Of a DNA stretch of 63,727 nucleotides, positions 17,590-25,280 are shown in pieces; the first letter of the stretch is position 1; the number at the start of each line of letters is the position of its first letter. The notes under the pieces were generated by a model. It did not search any database and was not told the origin of the DNA. It saw only the letters and a program-made list of their open reading frames with translations. Source of the DNA: JBBPZK01 sp965219175 (GTDB taxonomy: Bacteria; Actinomycetota; Rubrobacteria; Rubrobacterales; Rubrobacteraceae); the NCBI GenBank assembly GCA_965219175.1, contig CBDCNI010000005.1, positions 1 to 63,727 on the forward strand. Direction: 5' to 3'. A program made the position numbers and the translations under genes.

Positions 17590-19213
17590 ACCGTACCCCC
17601 GGACGGTTATAACCGATTATGATTTGAAAGAACGGCGTCAAAGACGAACTCGTAAGCCCAAGTAGCTCTTCTGTCTCCGCAGGGCGGTAGCCGTTGCTTA
17701 CGCGAGCCGATAAGCCATTCGCGGCGCTCACGGCACAAATCCGTTGAGCGATAAGCCCACCCTCCATATTCAAGATTCTGTAAGCGCGGTTGCCAAACGT
17801 TTCGCTGACGGCCGCGTAATCGGCGGTGACGTACACCGCCATGTTGGAAGAGCCAAGGTGGATATTCGGTTGCCCAAGGATCTCCTGAAACGGTACAGAT
17901 ACGTCGCCGGTCCTAAGGACGTGCAGCGCTCCGCAGTCGCTGCACAGACGGTAGAGACCCTTCGTTATGCCTTCCACTCGGTTGATGACGACGTAGAGAT
18001 GCGCGAATGGCTTCGATAGATGTTGCCCAGTATCGCGTACGTAAGGGGCCACGGCGCAGGCCAGAATCTCCCACATGTCCATCGCCATGATAGGTTCACC
18101 TGTGGGATTAAAAAGGACGTTGCCCGAGTCCCGGGAATGAAGCGCACTGGCCAACTCTACGTACCCTCTCACCGCGAGATCTGTCACGGGCATAGCCGGG
18201 ACATCTCCCTCTAGGCGCTCGCAAGAAGAGGCAACAGGTGCGAGTTGCTCGATAGCAAACTCGTCAGTGATGTTGAGGTAAGAGTTCTGATCCATCTGCT
18301 TGACCAAGCCGCATAGGTCGCTGTTGAAGCTGCTCACCTTGGCGTATGAATGAGCGATAGGCCCAACCTGGGAAAACTCTCGGTCGTTCACGACACCGTG
18401 CTTCCGCTTGATACCGTGTAACTCGTCCCCGAGCCGCGGATACATCGGAAGGACAGCGAGTACGCTTTCTTCAAACTGCTCGCAGCCAAGCAGCCGGTTC
18501 ACGGGCTCGTCCAAAAACTGGTAATGCACTTGGCCCTGCAACCCTAGAGTTCCACCTACCATCAAAGCGTTGCCGACGACCATCCCCGCTTCTTGGGTAC
18601 ACAACCGGTAGGAATAGTTGCGGTACTTGAAGGCGTTCTTCCAGAAGAGCGACGAGAAGAGCAGTACGCAAGACGCTCCCACGAGATCGGCACCGAGCAT
18701 GCGCGCGAGCTCGTCTTGGTAGTCTCCCAGGCGAAGAGAGGACAGCAAATGATGCAGGTTGTCGTAATGGTAGATCCCGGCTGGGATGTGACCGGTCTGT
18801 GGGAGCCACGCGTAGAGTTCCGTCGGAAAGAAGCATCGCGCCGACGGTACTAGGCGGTGGAGAGGCCACGGTGCCCCTGGCCCCGTATCTACTCGTGAAA
18901 GGCCATAAGCGTAATATAGAAGCGTAGACAGGCTCTCCACGTCGAGGTCACTGCGGCACGGCGCCGGATCAAGAGCGCTACGGAACTCCTCGAATGACCA
19001 GCGAACGTCGCCGAGGGCGAGCGGCAACCTTTGGGAGAGCGGATAACGAACGACATCACGATACAACTTGAATTTCAGGGGTTGGCCCGGGTCGCCTTCT
19101 TCCCCTTGGCCTGCCGCGAACAGATCGGCCATACCGTAGAAGGTATCGTACATGTAGCGTTGGCCGATCTTCAGGTCCCAATTTCCCGAATCGACTTGCC
19201 GGGACAATCTCAT
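17567..19213 (-). CDS. SagB-type nitroreductase-fold dehydrogenase, tandem form (first copy)
   Basis: A 548-aa FMN-type azoline dehydrogenase. The first half shows LVPSARCFFPTELYAWLP, FWKNAFKYRNYSYRLCTQEAGMVVGNALMVGG; the second half has SNMAVYVTADYAAV and YRILNMEGGLIAQRICAVSAANGL. Both halves keep the nitroreductase fold pattern, although the first uses PSAR-FFPTE where the second copy in the operon has PSGGARFPCE. Its ATG sits in the stop of the YcaO gene (ATGA, 19210-19213). It probably converts the Cys-derived thiazolines of the core into thiazoles, working after the YcaO/ThiF pair. Confidence 0.87.
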   Translation of the reverse strand: MRLSRQVDSGNWDLKIGQRYMYDTFYGMADLFAAGQGEEGDPGQPLKFKLYRDVVRYPLSQRLPLALGDVRWSFEEFRSALDPAPCRSDLDVESLSTLLYYAYGLSRVDTGPGAPWPLHRLVPSARCFFPTELYAWLPQTGHIPAGIYHYDNLHHLLSSLRLGDYQDELARMLGADLVGASCVLLFSSLFWKNAFKYRNYSYRLCTQEAGMVVGNALMVGGTLGLQGQVHYQFLDEPVNRLLGCEQFEESVLAVLPMYPRLGDELHGIKRKHGVVNDREFSQVGPIAHSYAKVSSFNSDLCGLVKQMDQNSYLNITDEFAIEQLAPVASSCERLEGDVPAMPVTDLAVRGYVELASALHSRDSGNVLFNPTGEPIMAMDMWEILACAVAPYVRDTGQHLSKPFAHLYVVINRVEGITKGLYRLCSDCGALHVLRTGDVSVPFQEILGQPNIHLGSSNMAVYVTADYAAVSETFGNRAYRILNMEGGLIAQRICAVSAANGLSARVSNGYRPAETEELLGLTSSSLTPFFQIIIGYNRPGVRYGLSIRF

Positions 19214-21231
19214 GGAAACGGGTGCGGGTAGGGATTGATGTCGGCATCGGCGAGCGCGCGCGGGTAGTATCCTAACTCGTGAGGCACTTGGCGAAGCCGC
19301 TCTAAGCCCTCGGTACGTCTGGCGTGGTGCCCGAAGGTCATAGGCAAAGTGCCTGGGATAATCACCTTCACGCAGCTGAAACCGCCTGCTGCGTGTTCCG
19401 GAGTCGTCTGATCGACCACTATGACGTCCAGACCGCCGTTGTGGTAACTTGCTAGTGCCTCGTTTAGATCTTGCAGAAGATCTCTATGCTTCGGCCTAGT
19501 ATAATAGCTCTCAAATCTATCCTCGAAGGGTCGCTGCTCGGTCGAATCCGTCAGAAATGTGAGCCGCTCGAAAACCTCCGGCGCGCAGTACAGTAGCGAA
19601 TGGTCTTCCATGGTCAGTACCTTGTAAGGATCTTCGATCATCTCCATGGCCCGCTTACGATTCTCTTGATAATAAGAACTCATCCTTCCAATCTGCGGGG
19701 CCAGCTCCAGGAGCGCGTTGATTAGCGCCTTCTCCGGGTTTAGGTGCGCGCCGGCGGAACACAGCGCTTTAGGCTTTCCCGTACGATCGTGTTCATCAAT
19801 GGCCATCGCCCAAAAGCAAGGGATGCCTTGCTCAAGGGTGATGTCGAAGATGCGGACAGCGTAGCCCGTAAGGCTCTCGACTCGTTCGACCATCAAGGCC
19901 GGTGAATGATCTCGGGCCGAGAGCGGGTCTATGATGGGGGCTCGGAGCCGCGCATACCACGTCATGAGGAAAGCGTCGCGTTCGGCCACTTCTAGCATCC
20001 CATACAGGATGGCCTCTTCTAGGCAACCACCCAAGGCGCAACCATTGGATGTTTCGTAGACGAACGGCCTGTCCTTAATGGGGCCGTAAAACGCGCCGTA
20101 GTATGCGTAGCTCTCTGGAACGAGGATCGGGCGACACGATCGGAACGAGTACCCCCAAACCCAACTAATCTTCAGATCCTGACGGTAGGGCACGAAAGGG
20201 TACCCTGGCCGCTCATACAGATCCTCCGAAGGCAAACCTAGAAGGGTCGGATCGAGCGCGCTCTCACCGAGTTCGTCATGGCTAGCCGTTACGATCGTCT
20301 TTTTGCCACCAGGCCGGATGCCACCATAACGCTCAAGTGCCTCGGTCACCGCCGTCAGCTCGCTTGATTCGTAGTCAAGCTTCCTGCCGAACCCTATCTC
20401 CGTGCCGTACCCGTGTCTCAGTCCAGCAGGAGCAACTGCACTCGGGAAGATGTTGCTGCCATACTTGTTCAGATCGCTCACTACGCCAGATTGCGAGTCG
20501 ACATATAGGTTTGCGAGTCGATCCTTCTCATCGGAGAGCGAGCGAACCCGATAGCTAGTCGGCGCAGCCTTCAACCTTGAGGACGCAGCCACCTGCGCAG
20601 CCTCTGCCGAGTCCTCCGGCAGCTCACCGCATAAAGGACAGAGAGGATCAGGAAGAAAACGGTGAACGCTGGTGCGTAGTCCGTCCAGCTCCAAGTAGAT
20701 CATCGCGTTCCGAGTCCTCGGTTGGTCCCTCTGGCCTACAACATTGGCAACCTCGTCAGCCAGTAAGTTAGCCAGGATTTCGGCACCGAGCTTAGTCAAC
20801 CAGGAGTTGCGTGGGGAGGCGATTTCGTCTTTGAAGCTGTCCAAAAGCCCGAAGTAATCCGCGTCTTCGTCCCGTATGGACCGACGGCGCGTCTCGGCGC
20901 AAGCAACGCAACCGCTTTGCCTTGGAACCACGCAAGGACCAACAACAGCCCTACCCGGTTCTACGTAGGCGCGAAGCCACGGGTAGTTCTGCTCGATACT
21001 ATACCTGTTGATGGCATCGTGCAGCTGCGGGTCCCAGCCGTCGCTGACCGACAGAACGACTGAGCATCTCACTTCTCCGTTGCTCAAATCATTCACTCCG
21101 AGAGGTAGAACGTAACAATCTTGGGCGAGTTTTCGTCGCACCACTTCGTGCAAAGTTCCATGGCCCACCAGCCCTACCTCGCTGGTTACCCTTCCAGAGG
21201 TGGTTCGATCGTTCGCGGCCATCCTAACCAC
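19210..21231 (-). CDS. YcaO cyclodehydratase fused to an N-terminal ThiF-like domain
   Basis: A 673-aa ATP-dependent azoline-forming enzyme. Residues 1-210 are a reduced ThiF/Ocin-like domain with two Cys pairs (CVAC 108-111 and CPLC 198-201) suited to a structural zinc. The YcaO domain follows from about 225: SSELTAVTEALERYGG near 290 and NGCALGGCLEEAILYGMLEVAERDA near 393 carry the ATP/Mg acidic residues. The C-terminus ends NPYPHPFP, the proline-rich PxPxP-type tail of azoline-forming YcaO enzymes. It should cyclise core Cys residues. The start overlaps the ThiF-like gene by 8 bases. Confidence 0.93.
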   Translation of the reverse strand: MVRMAANDRTTSGRVTSEVGLVGHGTLHEVVRRKLAQDCYVLPLGVNDLSNGEVRCSVVLSVSDGWDPQLHDAINRYSIEQNYPWLRAYVEPGRAVVGPCVVPRQSGCVACAETRRRSIRDEDADYFGLLDSFKDEIASPRNSWLTKLGAEILANLLADEVANVVGQRDQPRTRNAMIYLELDGLRTSVHRFLPDPLCPLCGELPEDSAEAAQVAASSRLKAAPTSYRVRSLSDEKDRLANLYVDSQSGVVSDLNKYGSNIFPSAVAPAGLRHGYGTEIGFGRKLDYESSELTAVTEALERYGGIRPGGKKTIVTASHDELGESALDPTLLGLPSEDLYERPGYPFVPYRQDLKISWVWGYSFRSCRPILVPESYAYYGAFYGPIKDRPFVYETSNGCALGGCLEEAILYGMLEVAERDAFLMTWYARLRAPIIDPLSARDHSPALMVERVESLTGYAVRIFDITLEQGIPCFWAMAIDEHDRTGKPKALCSAGAHLNPEKALINALLELAPQIGRMSSYYQENRKRAMEMIEDPYKVLTMEDHSLLYCAPEVFERLTFLTDSTEQRPFEDRFESYYTRPKHRDLLQDLNEALASYHNGGLDVIVVDQTTPEHAAGGFSCVKVIIPGTLPMTFGHHARRTEGLERLRQVPHELGYYPRALADADINPYPHPFP

Positions 21232-23347
21232 GCTTCTTCACCAGCACGACGTTGACAAGATGCGGCAGGATGTCCGTTAGTGCCGGATCATGGCCGATTG
21301 GTATGACTAAAACGCGCCAACCTTGGTCCCGAAGCCTGTCCTGCAGCAGGTTCTGCCTCCCCGGCCACCCCAAGGGTCCCTCAAACCGCAGCGCGGCTAG
21401 CTTGGAGCCCCGCAGTTCGGTAGGGAAATCTGGGGCCTCGGGCGGTGCAAGCGCGGGGCGGTTGCTGGTGCGTGCTTGGTGGTACTGGACTACTTGCTCC
21501 AGCCCGGACTCAATGGCTTCTGGCGCGCCTACGTCGGAGACGTAGGCGACTGTCGCGTCCCGAACGCAAAACGCGAACGTAGGTATATCTAGGACTCCTG
21601 TAACATCATATGCGACCACGCTTTCACCGTAGCTCTCGAGCATGCGCTCGTACCTCTTTCCCTGCTCGGTTAGCGGCACGGCAGATAGGTCGAGTGGGTC
21701 GAAAGGTCGTTTCGCCGTGGCAAGGTTCGCTACGGTGAGCTTGTTGCAATGGTGTAGAAGGCCCTTGCTCACCGCTTCGGGCCAGCTAAACCCCGACGCA
21801 AGCCCTACGACGGTATTCTTGGAAGGAACCGTACCTCGTAGCGTCGGAAAGGCCAACTCGGCAGGAACCATAAAAGCCTGATCCTCGTGGGGGTCGTACC
21901 CCCACACCCAATCGTCGCTAGGAGGCAACCTGTCGTTCTCGAATCTTTTGCTTGCTCGGACGGCTAAAATATCTTGCTCCCCGCCGTTGGCTTTCGGGAG
22001 CCGGCGACGATCTACAATACCGGCAGCGTAGAGCTCACAAGCGCGTTGGGTTGCATTCCTGCGAGCGGCCCCAAGGTCGAAGCCTAGGCCGATCACTCCT
22101 AGTGATTTTGGTGACGTTGATGGAGCCATCGGTTGCGAAATGGTTACCCACGAGGTACACAAAGGCAGTTGAGTAAAGTCGCGTTCGTCCGGTGAACCTA
22201 GCAAGCCGAGCTCTTCATCTATACAATCAATAATCTTCTCTGAGAAGGTCTTTTCGTCCGTTAGCTCTTTTTTGAGGAGACGAACGGCATCGAGAAAGCA
22301 GGTTTTGGTTTGTTCTGCGGGTGATTGGCAAGATTGGCACAACGGGTGGGGCAGGAACGAGTGAACCTCGCTCTGGAGCGTTTCTAAATCCACCTTGATC
22401 ATTCGGCGTTGTGTCTCCAGTTGTCCTGTTCCGGTCAGGTACTTGAAGATCTCAAAGCTTAACTGGTTCGCGACGATTGCCGCCGTCGGAGCCGCCAGAA
22501 ACTCGTTGGGCTGTGAGCGAGGGTGATCCCGAAACGCGTACTTCTCGTGCGAGTGGTTTGCCTGCAGTCGTCGCCAGGCGCACTCCCAACAGCCGCTTTG
22601 GTCTTCGGGTATCCATATGGGACCGATCCAGGCGTGGCCATCGACCACGATAGCTTGAACAAAGGGTTTTTTTGCTTCAACGCATAGGCCGTTGAGCATT
22701 CTTGCCCTGGCCATCATAGGTTTGTCTGAGACGTGAACAATAGCTTCGGCCGCGTTTATTGCTGCTGCGATAGCTGACTCATCATCGGGCCAGTCCCCGA
22801 TTTCCTCCGTTAGGCCTTGCCTAGGATCCCTCTGCCTGGCGACCTCAAGGTATTCGTAGTGTCTCGTGCTCTGGGTCGGACACTCCTTCGTAGTTCTGAC
22901 GTGTATGTGTCCAAGCCCGGAGTGGAAGTTAGCCTGCACCAGTGCAGTCAACGTCAAGCCAGATCCGATGGACAGAATTTTGCTGTTGCGGAAGCGTTCG
23001 AACCTGTGCGCGGCCGAGTCGCAGAAATAGTCAATAAAAGCTATTTCGGAGGCGTAGGCTACTTCTTCCTCCGGATCGAGAGTATGCGCTTTGTCTGCGG
23101 TGACATCCTTCACGAAGCCTTTATCGGACAGAATTCCTACAAGCTGGGAAACCATGCCCTTTTTGTCCGCAGACAAGCCTCTCGTAAGCTCTTCGAGCGT
23201 CTCTCTGCCGTCCAGGTGAGGCGCGAGACTATCGATCCATTGATAAACGTGTTTGCCCTTGAGGGTTAGCGAACTCTGATTGCTCAGGAAGTAGGTGCCT
23301 TCCGAGGACGGTATGTACATCACGTCGTTCTTGAGCTTTGGCTTCAT
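21224..23347 (-). CDS. ThiF-like/RRE leader-binding partner protein of the cyclodehydratase
   Basis: A 707-aa protein of the thiazole-containing bacteriocin maturation (Ocin-ThiF-like, TIGR03693-like) type. The N-terminal 100 residues look like a winged-helix RRE (VMYIPSSEGTYFLSNQSSLTLKGKHVYQWID), which should grip the precursor leader. An E1-like Rossmann part follows (ILSIGSGLTLTALVQA). Cys pairs CWEC and CQSC fit a zinc site. The C-terminal 300 residues resemble a YcaO-like scaffold without the ATP motifs. The ATG at 23347 has GGAGG ten bases upstream and overlaps the TGA of the open stretch before it. It presents the precursor to the YcaO enzyme. Confidence 0.85.
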   Translation of the reverse strand: MKPKLKNDVMYIPSSEGTYFLSNQSSLTLKGKHVYQWIDSLAPHLDGRETLEELTRGLSADKKGMVSQLVGILSDKGFVKDVTADKAHTLDPEEEVAYASEIAFIDYFCDSAAHRFERFRNSKILSIGSGLTLTALVQANFHSGLGHIHVRTTKECPTQSTRHYEYLEVARQRDPRQGLTEEIGDWPDDESAIAAAINAAEAIVHVSDKPMMARARMLNGLCVEAKKPFVQAIVVDGHAWIGPIWIPEDQSGCWECAWRRLQANHSHEKYAFRDHPRSQPNEFLAAPTAAIVANQLSFEIFKYLTGTGQLETQRRMIKVDLETLQSEVHSFLPHPLCQSCQSPAEQTKTCFLDAVRLLKKELTDEKTFSEKIIDCIDEELGLLGSPDERDFTQLPLCTSWVTISQPMAPSTSPKSLGVIGLGFDLGAARRNATQRACELYAAGIVDRRRLPKANGGEQDILAVRASKRFENDRLPPSDDWVWGYDPHEDQAFMVPAELAFPTLRGTVPSKNTVVGLASGFSWPEAVSKGLLHHCNKLTVANLATAKRPFDPLDLSAVPLTEQGKRYERMLESYGESVVAYDVTGVLDIPTFAFCVRDATVAYVSDVGAPEAIESGLEQVVQYHQARTSNRPALAPPEAPDFPTELRGSKLAALRFEGPLGWPGRQNLLQDRLRDQGWRVLVIPIGHDPALTDILPHLVNVVLVKKRG

Positions 23348-23640
23348 TTAGCGATGGCCTCCGCGCGCTCTTGGTCAATAGGGTCCGGGCTTGATTCCGA
23401 GTTACGTTCCTTAAAGAAAGTTTCCTATATGAGCAGAGCCTCAAGACACGGCCGACACTCTCCTTTAGTCCTGCCGAATCTCCAGAATGTTTCTCGGAGA
23501 ATGGGGACAATATCATCCACGGACAAACTCATTCTGGTCGAAGGAAGACACAGGCGTGCGCATTGAGTCCGTGATCGAGGCGGTGTAACCCAAGTTTCAA
23601 GTAGCCCCTCATCTGTTTGGCTTCGATCAATCTCAAATCG
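23344..23640 (-). pseudogene. Open reading stretch with two Cys pairs and one in-frame TAG
   Basis: In the frame that ends in the TGA overlapping the ThiF-like ATG, codons are open from 23640 to 23428. They then hit TAG (23425-23427) and stay open to the overlapping stop. The first ATG is at 23532 (MSLSVDDIVPILRETFW, then GECRPCLEALLI before the TAG); upstream in frame is TQCARLC. After the TAG comes ETFFKERNSESSPDPIDQ. The coding-like text and the coupled stop suggest a small protein gene with a nonsense change or a lost start. I do not recognise the family. Confidence 0.4.
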
Positions 23641-23763
23641 TCAGTGTTTCCGAGCGTCTTGGTCCAGGATGCAGTAGCAGTACAGGCAGCAAGATGCACC
23701 AACCTTGGTGACCCCGTGGTCCATGAGCAGTGAATCCAGTCTGCCTCCCCTCTTCCTGTTCGC
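23641..23763 (-). pseudogene. Second, decayed thiopeptide precursor
   Basis: Reading the minus strand, the frame closed by TGA at 23641-23643 gives GGRLDSLLMDHGVTKVGA followed by SCCLYCYCILDQDARKH. It aligns residue by residue with the intact precursor (GGGLESLRMGHGTTEVGA, then SCCPCCYCSCC). The leader is broken: an upstream TAG lies in frame, and the acidic piece GEQEEG is one frame off across a G-run, so a slip in that run explains the break. The core keeps Ser1 but has no second Ser, so it could not make a pyridine ring. No good start codon remains. Confidence 0.7.
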
Positions 23764-23842
23764 CTAAACCAAAAAGTGCTGCTTTATTGGGACTGCGTCG
23801 GTCAATGCAACTTCCCTGTCGCCCTACGGACGATACGAACGG

Positions 23843-23883
23843 GGCACGTCCTTGAGAAGACGAAGCTGTCTCAAGGACGTGCC
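23843..23883. terminator. Strong hairpin between precursor and downstream operon
   Basis: A perfect 15-bp stem (GGCACGTCCTTGAGA and its complement) closes an 11-base loop. No T-run follows on either strand, so it is not a textbook terminator. Placed 30 bases after the precursor stop, it may cut read-through or protect the precursor message, giving more precursor than enzyme. Confidence 0.6.
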
Positions 23884-23900
23884 GCTAAAGCACGAACATC

Positions 23901-23927
23901 ATCTGGGGGCTGCTAGTCCCCCCAGAT
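23901..23927. terminator. Hairpin spanning the precursor stop codon
   Basis: ATCTGGGGG (23901-23909) and CCCCCAGAT (23919-23927) pair perfectly over 9 bp around a 9-base loop. The stop codon lies in the loop and the last codons (DIWGD) in the stem. It could act with the larger hairpin just downstream in message processing. Confidence 0.5.
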
Positions 23928-24095
23928 GTCTTGGCCCAAGAGGCAGCAACTGCAGTAGCAACACGGGCAGCAGGACGCGCCGACCTCAGTAGTCCCGTGT
24001 CCCATGCGCAGCGACTCCAGTCCCCCGCCTTCTTCATCTTCGAAATCGAGAGTCTCTACTTCCAATTCCTCCAGGTCAAGCCGCAGCTTCTCCAA
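23913..24095 (-). CDS. Thiopeptide precursor peptide
   Basis: A 60-residue peptide with a TTG start at 24095 and AGAGGAG six bases upstream. The leader is acidic and leucine-rich (LDLEELEVETLDFEDEEGGG) and ends ESLRMGHGTTEVGA. That closely matches the end of the thiomuracin precursor leader (ESLTAGHGMTEVGA). The core begins SCCPCCYCSCC, with seven Cys and two Ser in eleven residues, followed by a nine-residue extension LLGQDIWGD. Cys residues are the expected thiazole sites; S1 and S9 are the expected Dha residues for [4+2] ring closure. The enzymes for every step lie downstream. It is the first gene of the cluster. Confidence 0.92.
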   Translation of the reverse strand: MEKLRLDLEELEVETLDFEDEEGGGLESLRMGHGTTEVGASCCPCCYCSCCLLGQDIWGD

Positions 24096-24127
24096 CTCTA
24101 CTCCTCTCTGCCCCTACAGAGGCGTCG

Positions 24128-24146
24128 CCGGGGTCTGATTCCCCGG
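24128..24146. promoter_or_regulatory. Hairpin in the precursor 5' leader
   Basis: CCGGGG (24128-24133) and CCCCGG (24141-24146) form a perfect 6-bp stem with a 7-base loop, about 30 bases upstream of the TTG start. No confident -35/-10 pair is seen for the precursor. GTACT-TTT-AGTAC near 24240-24252 is a further small inverted repeat upstream. Confidence 0.4.
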
Positions 24147-24329
24147 ATTCGAACTGTGTGTACAGCCTAAAATTATTTACGGCTCGCTAAAACGTCCCGA
24201 CGGCGTCATTCTGGATTGTTTTTGGTAGGGGACTTTATAGTACTTTTAGTACCATATGCAGACTTCGACGCCGCCATGGGCGTCACGGCCTCGGGGTTCG
24301 GCATATGGTCGAGTGGAATTACAACGGTA

Positions 24330-24450
24330 TGGTGGACACTTTTTCGCTACGCCACGGCCACCTCCTTTATCCCGAGTTTTTCGTAGCTCTCCGGGCTCAG
24401 GTAACCGAGCGAGGAATGTAGCCGCCTCCGGTTGTACAACCAGAAAAGAC
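24330..24450 (-). pseudogene. IS3-family OrfB C-terminal remnant with one end
   Basis: The minus strand reads FWLYNRRRLHSSLGYLSPESY then EKLGIKEVAVA and a TAG at 24347-24349. NRRRLHSSLGYLSP is the standard C-terminal signature of IS3 OrfB. The adjacent TGGTGGACACTTTTT (24330 on) looks like the IS terminal repeat. It separates the peptide cluster from a cut recombinase gene. Confidence 0.75.
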
Positions 24451-24542
24451 TACACTCAAGCCTCGGATATCTGCCTCCGGTAGAATTCGAGGCTATACAC
24501 GCTCTGAAGATCAGGAGTTGACTTGGCTACTGGTCCGGAAAC

Positions 24543-25238
24543 ATGGGTTCACACCAAAACAACACCAAACGCCACTACCTCTTGAGGAGCCTCTTGATCT
24601 GCGGGTGCTGTGGCAAGCGGATGATAGGGGCGTGGAGCGGTAACAGCAAGCGCTACGTGTGCAAGGATCGTTACCCCAGGCACGCACCGTGGGCCTGCGA
24701 TGGACGCAGCATCATGGCACCGAATGTAGAACCATTGGTGTGGGAGTACGTCAAGGAGTTGCTCTCCGAGCCCGAGCTGTTGAAGAGCCGCTACGAAGAG
24801 GGCCGGGCGGATCCGGCAGTGGACAGCGAAGAGGAGCGAGAGAAGGAGCGCATCAGCAGGAAGCTGAAGGCACTGGATCGTGAGGTGGGCAGATTGATCG
24901 ACGCCTACCAGGCCGAGGTGATCGATCTGGCCGAACTCAAGGAGAGGCGCGCGAGGATTGAGGAGCACGGCCGGATGCTAGGGAGGAGAATCACGGAGAT
25001 CAGTGAGAAGCGAGCCCAGCGGGAGCAAGAGGTGAGGTTACTGCAAGGACTGGAGGAGTTCTCGGCCAGCATCCGCGACACGCTAGAAGAGCCCTCGTTG
25101 GAGATCAAGCAGCAAGCGCCGCGGCTGGTAGTAGATCGGATAGTGGTCGAGGAGAGTAAGATCGTCGTCCATCACGTCGTTCCTGCTGGTCCGGTTAGAT
25201 TACAAACGGAACGGCTACGCAAGCCCCGGGCCGTATAG
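24543..25238 (+). pseudogene. Large serine recombinase, C-terminal fragment
   Basis: This 231-aa frame matches only the rear of a large serine recombinase. NTKRHYLLRSLLICGCCGKRM opens the zinc beta-ribbon, with Cys pairs CGCC and, further on, Cys residues in YVCKDRYP and WACDG. A long coiled coil (about residues 95-185) and the end VVDRIVVEESKIVVHHVVP follow. The catalytic resolvase domain is absent, cut off where the IS3 remnant begins. It was probably an integrase of an older element, now inactive. Confidence 0.8.
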
Positions 25239-25280
25239 TGTGAAATTAGCTGCAGGAACGCAATTTGTAGTCTGGCTTCG

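Noticed and set aside
23229..23516. A 95-codon minus-strand frame before the ThiF-like gene
   Set aside because: It runs into the ThiF-like gene in the wrong frame. The frame coupled to the ThiF-like ATG, reported instead, reads more like protein.
24124..24158. tRNA-like TTCGAATCC beside a GC hairpin upstream of the precursor
   Set aside because: The arms around the T-loop-like word do not pair, and no other tRNA parts are present.
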